Shown here in pieces: positions 1-11,200 of a stretch of DNA of 64,000 bases. The stretch is from NCBI GenBank assembly GCA_036250195.1, contig JAVHZZ010000003.1, forward strand, positions 295,149,565-295,213,564. The letters are read 5' to 3'. Each line of letters begins with the position of its first letter. Within the stretch, counting starts at the first letter, position 1. The notes under the pieces were generated by a model. It did no database searches. It was not told the origin of the DNA and saw only the letters and a program-made list of their open reading frames with translations. The translations under genes and the position numbers were made by a program. Source of the stretch: Mixophyes australis (lineage: Eukaryota > Chordata > Amphibia > Anura > Limnodynastidae).

Positions 1-344
1 CACATCAAAATCACTAGGTCCTGAATTCACCACAGCGTCACATATGTCCAAGCACTCCTGACTTTTAAGACATCCAGCACCACAGTGTAGTATACAAAGA
101 ATGCAGTGTGTACACAAACAGTTCAGTCTTGGCCTGCGCCCACTGGGCTCACCAAACATTGGCATTGTCCCTACTAGAATCACAACATTTCACACACTAT
201 GCTGCTCTGTCCTACCTGTTCTTCTCACTTTCTCCACCCGAGGCTGCTGGTTTCTTTAGTTGTGGCTTGCCTGGATCTTGGAATGTAGAAGGACCTATTT
301 GGGAAAAAAATGGCTACATTTAGAAAATTTCAGTCAGACGCAGC
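1..344. other. intronic sequence, nothing recognised
   Basis: This is the 3' part of the intron before exon 1. I see no exon, no terminal inverted repeat and no array here. A short open frame at 108-323 has no recognisable similarity and no splice context. Confidence 0.5.
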
Positions 345-1640
345 GTTAAATCAATAGCACCCACGATTAATAATTAGGCCTTCCTCCAGCCCCAACATTA
401 AAATAATAGAATTCACATGTAATAAATAAACCTATTTCCCGTCATGCAAACAGCCTAGCAATACCTATTTCCCGCAACCATCACTGCCATTAAATAATTC
501 ATAGTCACATTTAATAAATAGACCTCATCCTCCCCAAACTCACCTCCACATTCAATAGGCCCCAAATCACCCCATCTTAAATTAATAATCCCCACTATTA
601 AATTGCCTCACCATCACCCTACAAACAAAATAGCGCCCATTAATTAGCCACCACCTACCGCACACACACTACATTGCAACAAGCCCCATCACAACTACAC
701 TGCGCCCTCCATGCTGCTTTCCCCCCTTTTTATTCACTCTGTGCCTCTTTGCCCCTTTTTTTTATAACTCTGTGCCTCTCTGCCGCTGTTTTCCTCCTCT
801 GTGCCTCTCTGCCCCTGTTTTCCTCCTCTGTGCCTCTCTTTTCCTCCTCTGTGCCCCCTTTTCCTCCTCTGTGCCCCCTTTTCCTCCTCTGTGCCTCTCT
901 TTTCCTCCTCTGTGCCCCTCTTTTCCTCCTCTGTGCCCCTCTTTTCCTCCTCTGTGCCTCTCTTTTCCTCCTCTGTGCCTCTCTTTTCCTCCTCTGTGCC
1001 CCTCTTTTCCTCCTCTGTGCCTCTCTTTTCCTCCTCTGTGCCTCTCTTTTCCTCCTCTGTGCCTCTCTTTTCCTCCTCTGTGCCTCTCTTTTCCTCCTCT
1101 GTGCCTCTCTTTTCCTCCTCTGTGCCTCTCTTTTCCTCCTCTGTCCCTCTCTTTTCCTCCTCTGTCCCTCTCTTTTCCTCCTCTGTGCCTCTCAGTTTCT
1201 TTCCTTACCTTTTGTCAGCTTCTTTCTTTTCTTCTCTTCTCTTCTGTCTTCTCTTCTTTCTTCTTCTTTGGTCTTGTCAGGCTGCGGCGCTCCTCACTGA
1301 CTGACTGCCGGGCATGACTTGATGACGTCACGCCCGACAGTCAGTGTGAATGGAGAAGACAGGAGAGGAGGGACGCGGCGCCGCGGTCACGTGAGTATTG
1401 ATTTTTTTTATTTTTTTTTTATTTCTTATAGCTCCCCCCACCAACGCCCCCCCCCCTCCCCCTACCCCGCGGGAATTTTTTTTTTTAAAAAATAAAAATA
1501 CGCAAAATACAAAAAAATAAAATAAAAAAAAAAAAAGACAAAAAATAGCAGCAAGGGCCCGGCCCGGGCCCCCTGGCATGGCCGGGCCCGGGTAAAATGT
1601 ACCCGCTCCCCCCCCCCTCTCGGCGGCCCTGCTGCTCAAT
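345..1640. mobile_element. probable non-autonomous DNA transposon with internal minisatellite and hairpin (borders unresolved)
   Basis: The stretch is A/T-rich with scattered CCC blocks at first, then holds a 21-bp pyrimidine-rich array (795-1190), a GC-rich inverted repeat around a CRE octamer (1300-1345), and homopolymer runs of C, T and A. The same order of C-rich array then hairpin occurs in the hAT elements at 5301-6209 and 38802-40239, and the hairpin is related in sequence to the one at 6002-6046. That makes a DNA transposon likely, but I could not find its terminal inverted repeats or target duplication, so the borders are estimates. Confidence 0.45.
795..1190. repeat. minisatellite, 21-bp unit
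   Basis: About 18 tandem copies of a 21-base unit, consensus CTCTGTGCCTCTCTTTTCCTC, with single-base variants (GCCCCTC, GTCCCTC). The unit is a multiple of three and lacks stop codons on this strand, so all three forward frames stay open. The resulting Leu/Ser/Pro/Cys-rich frames are not genes. Confidence 0.93.
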
Positions 1641-2064
1641 GTTCTAATTGGTACAGCACAACGGTACAATTTCAGTGAGAGAAGAAAACAATTGCCCTTC
1701 CACTCCTTTGGCACCAATGCAGCACAGTGGTACAGCATTAGTGGCCCAGGAGACAATTACTCTTATACTTCCTTGCTGCCACTGTACTTTCTCTCTGCAA
1801 CTATTTTATCAAATAAGATCCTAGATTGTGCAGATAATTTACAATATAAAATATACAGAAACAAGAATGTTTCCTTTTTGTGGACTTTAAGCAGATGGAA
1901 ATTTTGGCAACATCTGGGTGTACATGACCAAATAGAATATCCCAGGAAAGAATGTGAGCCAATCATGTGACGTTCACATCCAATCTTCAAAGCCGTTTCT
2001 ACGTATTATTAAAAGGACATTTTGACGGTTATTTTGATACATTCTTTCTCTTGTGACAATACAG

Positions 2065-2247
2065 ATCTTGTGTGAGGAACTAGACACGTGCAACATTAAG
2101 TTGGTGGAACTAGATGCGGCGGTGCAGGATTTTGCTGAACAGAGTCATATACTGGCAAAGCAACTGGCTGACAGAATAGGAAAACTTACTGAATTACAGC
2201 AGCAAGCCAGCAAACAGGCTGAATACAGAGCAGGCAAAGTGAAGCAG
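2065..2247 (+). CDS. SYNE1: SYNE1 exon 1 of window (61 codons)
   Basis: The translation begins [20 protein letters not shown] and ends AGKVKQ. It is helical and coiled-coil-like, with Leu/Ile/Val spacing typical of a spectrin helix. Acceptor ...gacaatacag/ATC, donor CAG/gtacag; phase 0 at both ends. The matching human segment precedes the QLEEYNEML block of exon 2. Coding sequence must continue upstream of the window. Confidence 0.92.
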
Positions 2248-5200
2248 GTACAGAACCAGTGTTAACTCTGTTATTATTGTATTATTACTGATGTAACTTA
2301 CTGATGCTACTGATTCCTATATCCTAGTTACTGATTATTAGGCTGAAATATTTATTTTCTTACATAATGGTCTGGGTTCATTGTGCATTGGTGACAGGCA
2401 CACTCTTAAAAATCCAAATAACTTGTCCCTGTGCTTTAATATAAAAATATGTTAAACATTTTTGGATCATTCATGACGGGTATTAATTAGCATATGCAAT
2501 GAAGATCGAGATTAATGATCTGCAGGTCATTGTGCCTTTTTGCATGAAGCAGACTTAACTGACATCACATGTAAAATTGAAATTTAGTATTAACAAACCC
2601 AATTAGTATTATTATTATTGTTTATTTATAAAGCTCCAATAAGGCACAGCAACATACATAGAGGATACAGTAAAACAGAACAAGGCACAAACAGGACACT
2701 ACAAAATAGGCAAAACAGTTTAATGCACAGCAAACAAGTAGTCAAAGCAGCAGAAAGTGACGTGCTCAGCGAGGAATAGTCCCTTACAATGACTAGATGT
2801 GGGAGAGCAAAATAACATAGTCTGAACCCAGAAGCTGAGCGTGCAGCAAATAGGATCAGGCCACTGGTTGACGATAGCAGGGAATACACAGGTGAGCTGG
2901 TGGCTTAAGTAATGAGAGGAGGAGGACAATAGGACACTGTGAAGAGAGGGTAACAGTGTATTAGGGGGAGAGCTGATAGGCTTTGGTGAAGAAATTAATT
3001 TTAAGACCACATTTGAAGCCTTGGAGGGAGGTGGATACCATGTTTGGGAGAGGAAGTGAGTTGCAAAGGCGGTAAGCAGCACGAGAGGAGTCTCGGAGGC
3101 GGTGAGGGGGGGAGACAATGGTCGTTGGCAGAACGGACAGGGCAGAAGGGCGCGTAGAGGGAGATGAGATTGGAGATGCAGGGCGGGGGGGATTCGGTGA
3201 GAGCTTTATAGTTGACAGTAAGGGGTTTGAACAATATTCAGTATCGGAAGGAGCTGGCAGTTGCAGAGTGGCGGGAAAGAAAATGTCGAAAAATAAGATG
3301 AGGCGCAGCGTTGAGCATGGATTTGAGTTGGGAGAGGTGGGAGGAAGGAGGCCAGAGAGAAGTAGGTTACAGTAGTTTAAAGGAAAGATGACAAGGTAGT
3401 GGATGACAATCTTTGTTGCCTGCAGGGTGAGAAAGGGTCTGATCCTGGAGATGTTTTGAACATGGAAGTGGCATGCTTAGGAGAGGGATTGAATATGGGG
3501 AGGTTAAGAGAAAGAGCGGTCAAGGATAACTCCAAGGCAGCAAACTTGTGAGACTGATGAAAGGGTAATGTTGTCAAAGGATAGAAAGAGGGGGCCAAGA
3601 ATGGAACCTTGAGGGACGCCTACAGGTAGAGGAAAAGGGTGGGTACTTAAAGCTGGGGATAGAGACGAAGAAGGAGCAGTTAGAAAGGTATGAGGATAAT
3701 TAGGAGAGAACAGTATCCCACAGACCAAAGAAGTGAATGATGTTGCTAGAGGAGGGGGTCTTCTACAGTGTCAAAGGCAGCTGAAAGGCCTAAGAGTAAT
3801 ATTAGTAATACATAGTAATACATAGCTAGTAAAATTATCGGACATATGTAATATTTCATTTTTTGATGCTAGATGCTTAGTACAAATTTTTTCTTCACTA
3901 GTGCTCACTTTTTATACCCTACTTCATAGGCTGTGATTCAACTGGAGGAATACAATGAAATGTTAGAAATTATTTTGCGGTGGATAGAAAAAGCAAAAAT
4001 ATTAGTACACAGTAACATCACCTGGAATTCAGCAATACAGCTTCGTGACCAGGCAAGGACTCACCAGGTACGCCACAATACAAATAGCAATATGTTTTCT
4101 GTTTACTATCCTGGTTGTCTATGCGTACACCAACATCTTTACATGCTTTTACTGTGAGTGAACAGGATAGAGATAGATGCTTACACAGGGATTAATGACA
4201 TGTACTTTGAACTGTCCGTGTTCCTTAATCTGCTTTGTAAACAAGACTGTATACAGTGTGAGAGCTTCTATCTCCCCTCTGTTCACATGAAACTGAGCTC
4301 TTAAAAGATATTTCTCTATCATCCTATCTGGGGGACACTGCTACCATGGGTTGTGGAGGGGAGCTTGGAGAGTTGGCACTTAGCTAGTTAACTTGTTAAA
4401 TGTATCTATGCTGACAGACCCCTCCCCTCTACAATCCCCTGTAGCCTCAGTTTAGACTAAGTGCCCAAGGAGTTGGGCATATCTTTTAGATGCTAGTAGT
4501 TTTTCACTTTTATTTAACTTTATTTTCCTTTATTTTTTTTAGAGGTAGGTTTTCTTTTTCTTTTGGGATCGGTGGAGTGTGTTCTATATATAGAGAACAC
4601 ACTCCTATGTGGCTGCAGCGGCACTGCTCTGTCTGGGGAGAGAGCCGAACAGCTCCCACTGACAGAGCAGACGGGCGGATTATTGAAACCGCTGTCACTC
4701 TGAAAACCAGCGCTGCCTTCACAGGCATAGAGTGCCGGTTCTCGGAGCGATGGCGGGCGCCATCTTGCCGGGGCATACCAAGTTCCCTCCTCAGAGATAG
4801 GAGGGGGGAATCTTGGTCTTGCTGCACAAACCAATTTAGTGAGGAAAGAAGTGCAGGAGCTACGGAGGTTTAGATATGCGGTGTCTGCACAAAATACAGC
4901 ACCGATTCACGCAGCAGCAGCAGAACAGAATCGGTTGGGAGGAGCTGAAGAATATAGAGCTCCCCCACCTCTTACATATGCAAAGAGGTGGGGGAGCCCA
5001 GGAACACAGACTTCCTCAGCCTGAAGAGGACACTGCTGACTGACTCCTCTCCTGCATATCGTGCTTAGCTGGAAGGCTAAGTACCATTATTCTTTTTACC
5101 TTTCTATTCATATTAGATAGAGGGCTATATTGCTATAGGGTGCAAGTAGTAATAAAACAAAAATATTTTGTATTCTACTTAGCCAACTTACACTCACTTT

Positions 5201-8200
5201 TATTGTTGGTTATAAGTTACAACTTTTACTGTTATAGACTAGTTGCTATATTTGTATTTAGTCAAACTATATTTGTGTGATTGGTTTCTATTGCTTAGTG
5301 CAGTGGTTCCCAAACTTTTGCAGTTTGCGGCACCCTTAGAGTCTCCATAATTTTTTCAAGGCCCCCGTCCAAAATAATTACCGAGCAGTCCCGTTTTATA
5401 AGTAGTCAAAAAGACGCAATAAGTATTTAGTTCCGAACAGAAATACTTATTTAGTTGTATACAAAAATAATACACATAAATCCAAGGGAAAAGAATTTAT
5501 TTATGTATATTTTTTGCAATTATATTTCTGTCAAATAATAATTTACAGCTAACACACTCTGTGCCCCCTGCATCCACACACTCTGTGCCCCCTGCATCCA
5601 CACACTCTGTGCCCCCTGCATCCACACACTCTGTGCCCCCTGCATCCACACACCCAGTGCCCCCTGCATCCACACACTCAGTGCCCCCTGCATCCACACA
5701 CCCAGTGCCCCCTGCATCCACACAGTCTGTGCCCCCTGCATCCACACACTCTGTGCCCCCTGCATCCACACACACTGTGCCCCTTGCATCCACACACACT
5801 GTGCCCCCTGCATCCACACACTCTGTGCCCCCTGCATCCACACACTCATCCACACACTCAGTGCCCCCTGCATCCACACACACACTGTGCCCCCTGCATC
5901 CACACACACTGTGCTCCCTGCATCCACACACACTGTGCCCCCGCGCTCTGCCCCCTCAGCCTCCGCCTGCTCTGCCCCCTCAGCATCCTCCTCCTTCCTC
6001 GCTTCTCACTGAATGCCGGGCGTGACGCCCGGCATTCAGTGAGAAGCCAGGAAGGAGGAGGATGCTGGGTCCCGGGCGCCGCCAGATTGGTAAGTAGTTT
6101 TTGGGGGGTTTTTTTCTTTTTCCTTCCTCTTCTTCTTCCTGTCCACGGCACACCTGTGACAGCGCCGCGGCACCCCTGGGAGTCGCGGCGCACAGTTTGG
6201 GAACCTAGGACTTAGTGTGTTTTTTTCTCTTGTCAAATATATCGGATAAGGGAAAAGCACCTCTAACAAAATATTTCACTTGCTCAAAATGCAAGGTTAA
6301 ATTGCCTTATGGACAAAAGGACCTGGGGGCACTTTGTACAGATTGTGACGCAGGGTCACTCACTATGCATGCCCAGTCTAATGTAATTCTGATACCGGAG
6401 GAACCGGCATGGGTAACTTCCTTGGCGCAGTCGGTTACTTCTCTGGCCCAGATTCTTACCAAGTCTACGGGGTTAACGGCTGGTTCTGCTGTTATCCCAG
6501 CTGTTTCAGAACAAACGGACCTGCCAGTAAGTTTGGGAATGCCTGTTACTGCCGGAACATCGGAAGTGGTGGTAGCAGGTCCATCATCCCTGGTCACAAA
6601 CCCAGGCTCTACCTCTGGAGAACCAGCTTGGTCCTTATCATTGGTGAGGCCTGGATAGGTTAAACAGGTTGCTTGAATCTCCAAGATCTGGACTTTCCAG
6701 AAATAAGAGGCTTTGGTCTACAAATCCTCTTCTATCACCCTCTGATTCGGAGGGGTATTCAGAAGAGGAGGTCAAACCACTTTTGACACAGATTCTGCAC
6801 AGGTCACAGACCAGGAGGAATCCTCTAAAAATCAAGGTATTGACGATCTGGTTTTAGCAGTAAGGCAAGCCTTGGATCTTAGGAATGTGGATGAACCTAG
6901 ATCTTCGGATCAAGGTCTTTTCAAAAAAATTGGAAAACGTGCTATCCGGTTTCCACCTTAGGTGAAATTAACAGATATAGCAGAGGGAGCCTGGAAACAA
7001 TCGGACCGGAAGTTTGCGATTCCTAAGAGGTTCCTCTCTCTGTATCGACTTCAGGAAGAGGACCTTGCTCACTGGGAACAGTACCCTAAGGTGGATACTC
7101 CGGTGGCTCGTTTAGCCCGCCACACTACGCTTCCAGTCCAGGTACTGCAGCCCTACAGGACCCCACAGACCGCAAAGTCGAGGCTCAATTAAAATCTATC
7201 CTTGTTGCAGCAGGTTCCTCTTTCATACCCATGTTTTCCTCAGCATGGGTTGCCAGAGGAATGGAAGCATGGGCAGAACAATTGGCTGAGGGTTTACAAG
7301 ATTCTGAATTGCTTCCCCTTGCCTTGCATCTAAAGAAAGCTTCTGGGTATTTATATGAGGCGGCCCAAAATGCAAACTCCATTTCCACTTCTATACAGGC
7401 CTCCGCAGTGTCGGCGTGAAAGACTCTATGGTTAAGGTCCTGGGATGCGGATTCAGAGTCTAAGAAATCCCTTGAGACGTTGCCTTATTCAGGCACTAGT
7501 TTGTTTGGCCCAGAGTTAGACAATACGATTTCCCAAGCTACGGGCGGGAAAAGCACTTTTCTGCCAGTGAATGTTTCTAAGTCTAGGCCTCCCCATTTTG
7601 GCTCCTTTCAGCAGTCATTTCGGGGGGTTGCAAAGGTCAGACGGCTAGGGGCAGAATGACTAGTACCAGGGGACACTCATACAGAGGTAGGTCCTCATTG
7701 TCTTCGAGACGCCCGTCCGCTAAAGTCCAGGAAAAACCGGCATCCTGATTGCCATCCACCCCTTCTTGCAGCGGCAGGAGTGGGGGTACAATTGTTTTTG
7801 TTCCAGGAGCAATGGATAGCGTCCTCCCAAGACCTTTGGATTCCCAGGATTATGACGAGAGGGTACATGATAGACCTGTTAGGTCCAGCCCCACGTCGCT
7901 TCTTTGCAACCCTGTTACCCCGCAATCCAGAAAGGAGACAGGCAATGCAAACTTGTGTCGCTTCTCTTTTTTTCTGCAGGAGTCATTTGCAAAGTACCAG
8001 ATAGCCAGAAAAGACAAGGGTTTTATTTAAACCTGTTTTTGGTCACGAAGCCAGATGGATCTTTCCGACCCATTTTAAATTTAAAATGCTAAATGTACAG
8101 CTAAGGGTGAACAAATTTCGCATGTAGTTCCTTATATCAGTAATCAACGGTCTAGAGGAAAACGAATTTTAGCATTAATAGATATAAAAGACACTTACCT

Positions 8201-11200
8201 TCATGTCCCTATTTGGAAGGGACATCAATCTCTTCTAAGATTTACGGTGCGGTTAACCCACTATCAATTTTGAGCTCTCCCCTTTGGGATTTCCACAGCT
8301 CCAAGAGTTTTTACAAAGATAATGTCTGTGATGGCGTCATGTCTTCGTTTCAGTAGAGTCAAAATAGTCCCATATTTAGACGACCTCCTCATCAAAGCCG
8401 CATCAGAGATTTTGTTACAACTACGCCTGACTCTGACCATCAGGTTTCTCGAGAGCCATGGATGGTTAATAAACCTAAAAAAAAAATCTCAATTAATCCC
8501 CTGCCAGCAGATGACCTTCCTGGGGCTCATCATGGACACCAGGGAACAAAAGGTGTTCCTGCCAGAGGAGAAGGCCAGGTTGTTACGAGAAGTAACTTCA
8601 CAGGTAATGGCCACTCCCAGTCCAACTATTCATTTATGCATGCGTCTCTTAGGGAAGATGGTGGCAACCTTCGAGACTATTCCCTGTCTTTCACGGTTTC
8701 TGGCATTTCTTCAGGATGGCCTTGATGCAGGTCTCCGATTGGGTTCCTTAAATTTGCAGATTTCAGCTCTGTCGGTTTTCTTTCATCTCCGATTGGCGGA
8801 TATGCCGGATATTAAGACTTTTCTACAAGGAGTCTTGCATATCCAGCCTCCTTATGCTCCGCCCATGGCACCATGGGATCTCAACCTGGTGCCATGCTCC
8901 GCCCATGGCACCATGGGATCTCAACCTGGTGCTCGATATGCTTAAGGGTCCTCCTTTTGAACCATTACATTCAGCTAATTTAAGGTTCTTGACGTGTAAA
9001 GTAGTATTTCTTTTGGTAATTGCATCGGCTCGCAGAGTGTCAGAGTTAGGAGCTCTTTCTTGTTGAGAATCGTATTTGGTTTTTCACGAGGTGAGAGCGG
9101 TTCTATGGACTATTGAGATTGTGGTTCCAGTGTTTCAGGTGGGGGCATCATCCTCCAACCAGTATTCGATGGAGAGTTTAGATGTTGTCAGGGCTCTTCA
9201 AATTTATGTTAAGAGGACCTCACAAATTCTTCGCCCAGATTCTTTATTTATCCTTTTTGATTCACATAAAAGAGGTTGGCCAGCCTCGGAGCAATCCATT
9301 GCAAAATGGCTTACTGCAACCATTAGGCAGGCTTATATCAGGTCTAACCGGCTTGTGCCGGGTAGACTTACTGCCCATTCCACCCGGTCGGTGGTAGCGT
9401 CTTAGGCTAGAAATGGGGCCTCAGCGGACCAACTTTGCAGAGCAGCCACCTGGTCCTCGGTCCATACTTTTACAAAATTTTACCAATTCAATGTCTTTGC
9501 ACCTTCAGACGCCAATTTTGGCTGTAGTGCTGTAGTGTAGTGTAGAGACGGCCTTTCAGAGCGGTCCCACCCTTAGGGGGGCTGCTTTAGAACGTCCCCA
9601 TGGTAGCAGTGTCCCCCAGATAGGATGATAGAGAAAATATGATTTTTATACTTACGATAAATCCGTTTCTCTGATTCCATCTGGGGGACACTGCGATCCC
9701 TCCCTACTGCTATTCTGCTGTATGTTCTTGGTTGATTGGCCTATTTTCCTTGGGGCTTTATAATTAAACAGGCTACAGGGGATTGTAGAGAGGAGAGGTC
9801 TATCAGCATAGATACATTTAACAAGTTAACTAGCTAAGTGCCAACTCCTCAAGCTGCCCTCCACAACCCATGGTAGCAGTGTCCCCCAAATGGAATCAGA
9901 GAAACGGATTTATCGTAAGTATAAAAATCCTCTTTTCAATGAAATCAGGCCCTTCATAGGCTCCTCCCTAGCAATGTGTTGTGCCTCCCCCTGTTGCACC
10001 ATTGAGTCGCTGATGTTATTCACTGATGCTTGGACTTTTACATGTCAGTGCACTCCTACATAACAATGACACCGCAGGCGAGCGGACAGAACACATAGAT
10101 AGGCTGCGACTTATTAAGCAGACCAGGCCCTCGTTTGTAAATGCCATATTCCATGTGGAAACCCCACAGCTCAGAGTGGAATATGGGGGCATTGGTATGC
10201 TTATTTTTATTTACATAGATCCATATTTATAGATCTCTTGTTCATTTAGCCTTAAAGATACTATTTGCATTTTTTTATTTTAAAAACATGTCAGTGCCTT
10301 ACCAAGCATATTAAAGTCTTGATTAAAGTATACAAATGTATTTTAAATACAGGCTATGTTGGAGGAGTCAAGAGATATCCATAGTGATCTGGAAGCAATG
10401 AATGAAAAGATAGACTGCTTATCGACTGTGTATCATTCAGAAGCGCTGTGTCAGCAAGTGTCGGAACTTGGACGTCAGACTGAAGAACTGCAGCAAACGA
10501 TAAAGCAACGTTTGCAGATGCTTCAGGATGCAGAAAAGGTACAGTCTAGGGTTTCGGTTCTAGAAGATCCTCAGCTATTTGAAATTGTATCTTTTAATTA
10601 TTACTGATAAAATCACAACTTAAATCTATTCATGAATGTTAAACCTGCATACAGCTTTCTTAATGTACCAACAGACTAAGTCACAGTGCTTATGTTGTCT
10701 AAGTGCACCTTGTGATGTCATTTGAATAAATTAGTGATTTTCTGTTTCTATAAGCAAAATTAAAAATTTTGTTTTAGGTGGAATACACTATAGTAAGATA
10801 AAATATAAAGTTCGACTTACCTTACAGGTATCATTATGCCAATTTATTGGGTTCCCCAAAAGGCTCCAACAGTCCAGATCTGCACTCTACTCTTTCACTA
10901 CCTCTTGCCCACTTCAAACAGGCAGTAGTGTTTTCGATGCCCCTCCTCCATGACCCCCCCATTCATGTGGGTGTGAAGCTCACAACTGAGGGGCATCAAC
11001 AACATTACTGTGTGTTTGAGTAGTCTCATCTAGGGACCAGAGAGGACCACAGAGCTAGACTGTTGAGGTTCTTGTTGTGGAACAGCTGGATCTGTGTAAA
11101 GTATATTTTTTCATTTATATTATTGTAGTTTTATATTTTTACCTTTGGGTAGAATTATCTACAAAAATACATTTACTCTACCACTGGTTCACATTTCAAT

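Larger units (their letters stand above)
5301..6209. mobile_element. hAT-type non-autonomous DNA transposon nested in DIRS-1
   Basis: Ends CAGTGGTTCCCAAAC and GTTTGGGAACCTAGG are inverted repeats. Flanking octamers gcttagtg (5293-5300) and acttagtg (6210-6217) match at 7 of 8 bases, the 8-bp duplication expected of hAT transposase. It encodes no transposase. The interior is a 24-bp minisatellite followed by a near-perfect hairpin. It interrupts the leader just before the gag remnant of the host DIRS element, so it is younger than that copy. Confidence 0.85.
4310..9929 (+). mobile_element. DIRS-type tyrosine-recombinase retrotransposon, copy 1, decayed
   Basis: DIRS elements move by reverse transcription and integrate with a tyrosine recombinase rather than an integrase. 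Seen here: inverted terminal repeats (left about 4311-4445; right about 9765-9929) sharing, in reverse complement, the tract CACTGCTACCATGGG and the stretch around CTAGCTAAGTGCCAA. Near the right end (about 9590-9710) lies an internal complementary region that joins the reverse complement of the left tip to that of the right tip, the structural hallmark of DIRS. Inside are remnants of gag, reverse transcriptase and recombinase, all interrupted. A hAT element is inserted at 5301-6209. RNase H is absent. Confidence 0.88.

Noticed and set aside
674..1317. Three overlapping open frames, Leu/Ser/Pro/Cys-rich, up to 208 residues
   Set aside because: They run through the 21-bp array, whose unit is a multiple of three and lacks stops; no protein similarity or splice signals.
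5497..6025. Open frames on both strands of about 140-154 residues
   Set aside because: Artefacts of the 24-bp minisatellite inside a hAT element.
4310..9929. Endogenous retrovirus
   Set aside because: There are inverted, not direct, terminal repeats, no integrase, and tyrosine-recombinase motifs: a DIRS element.
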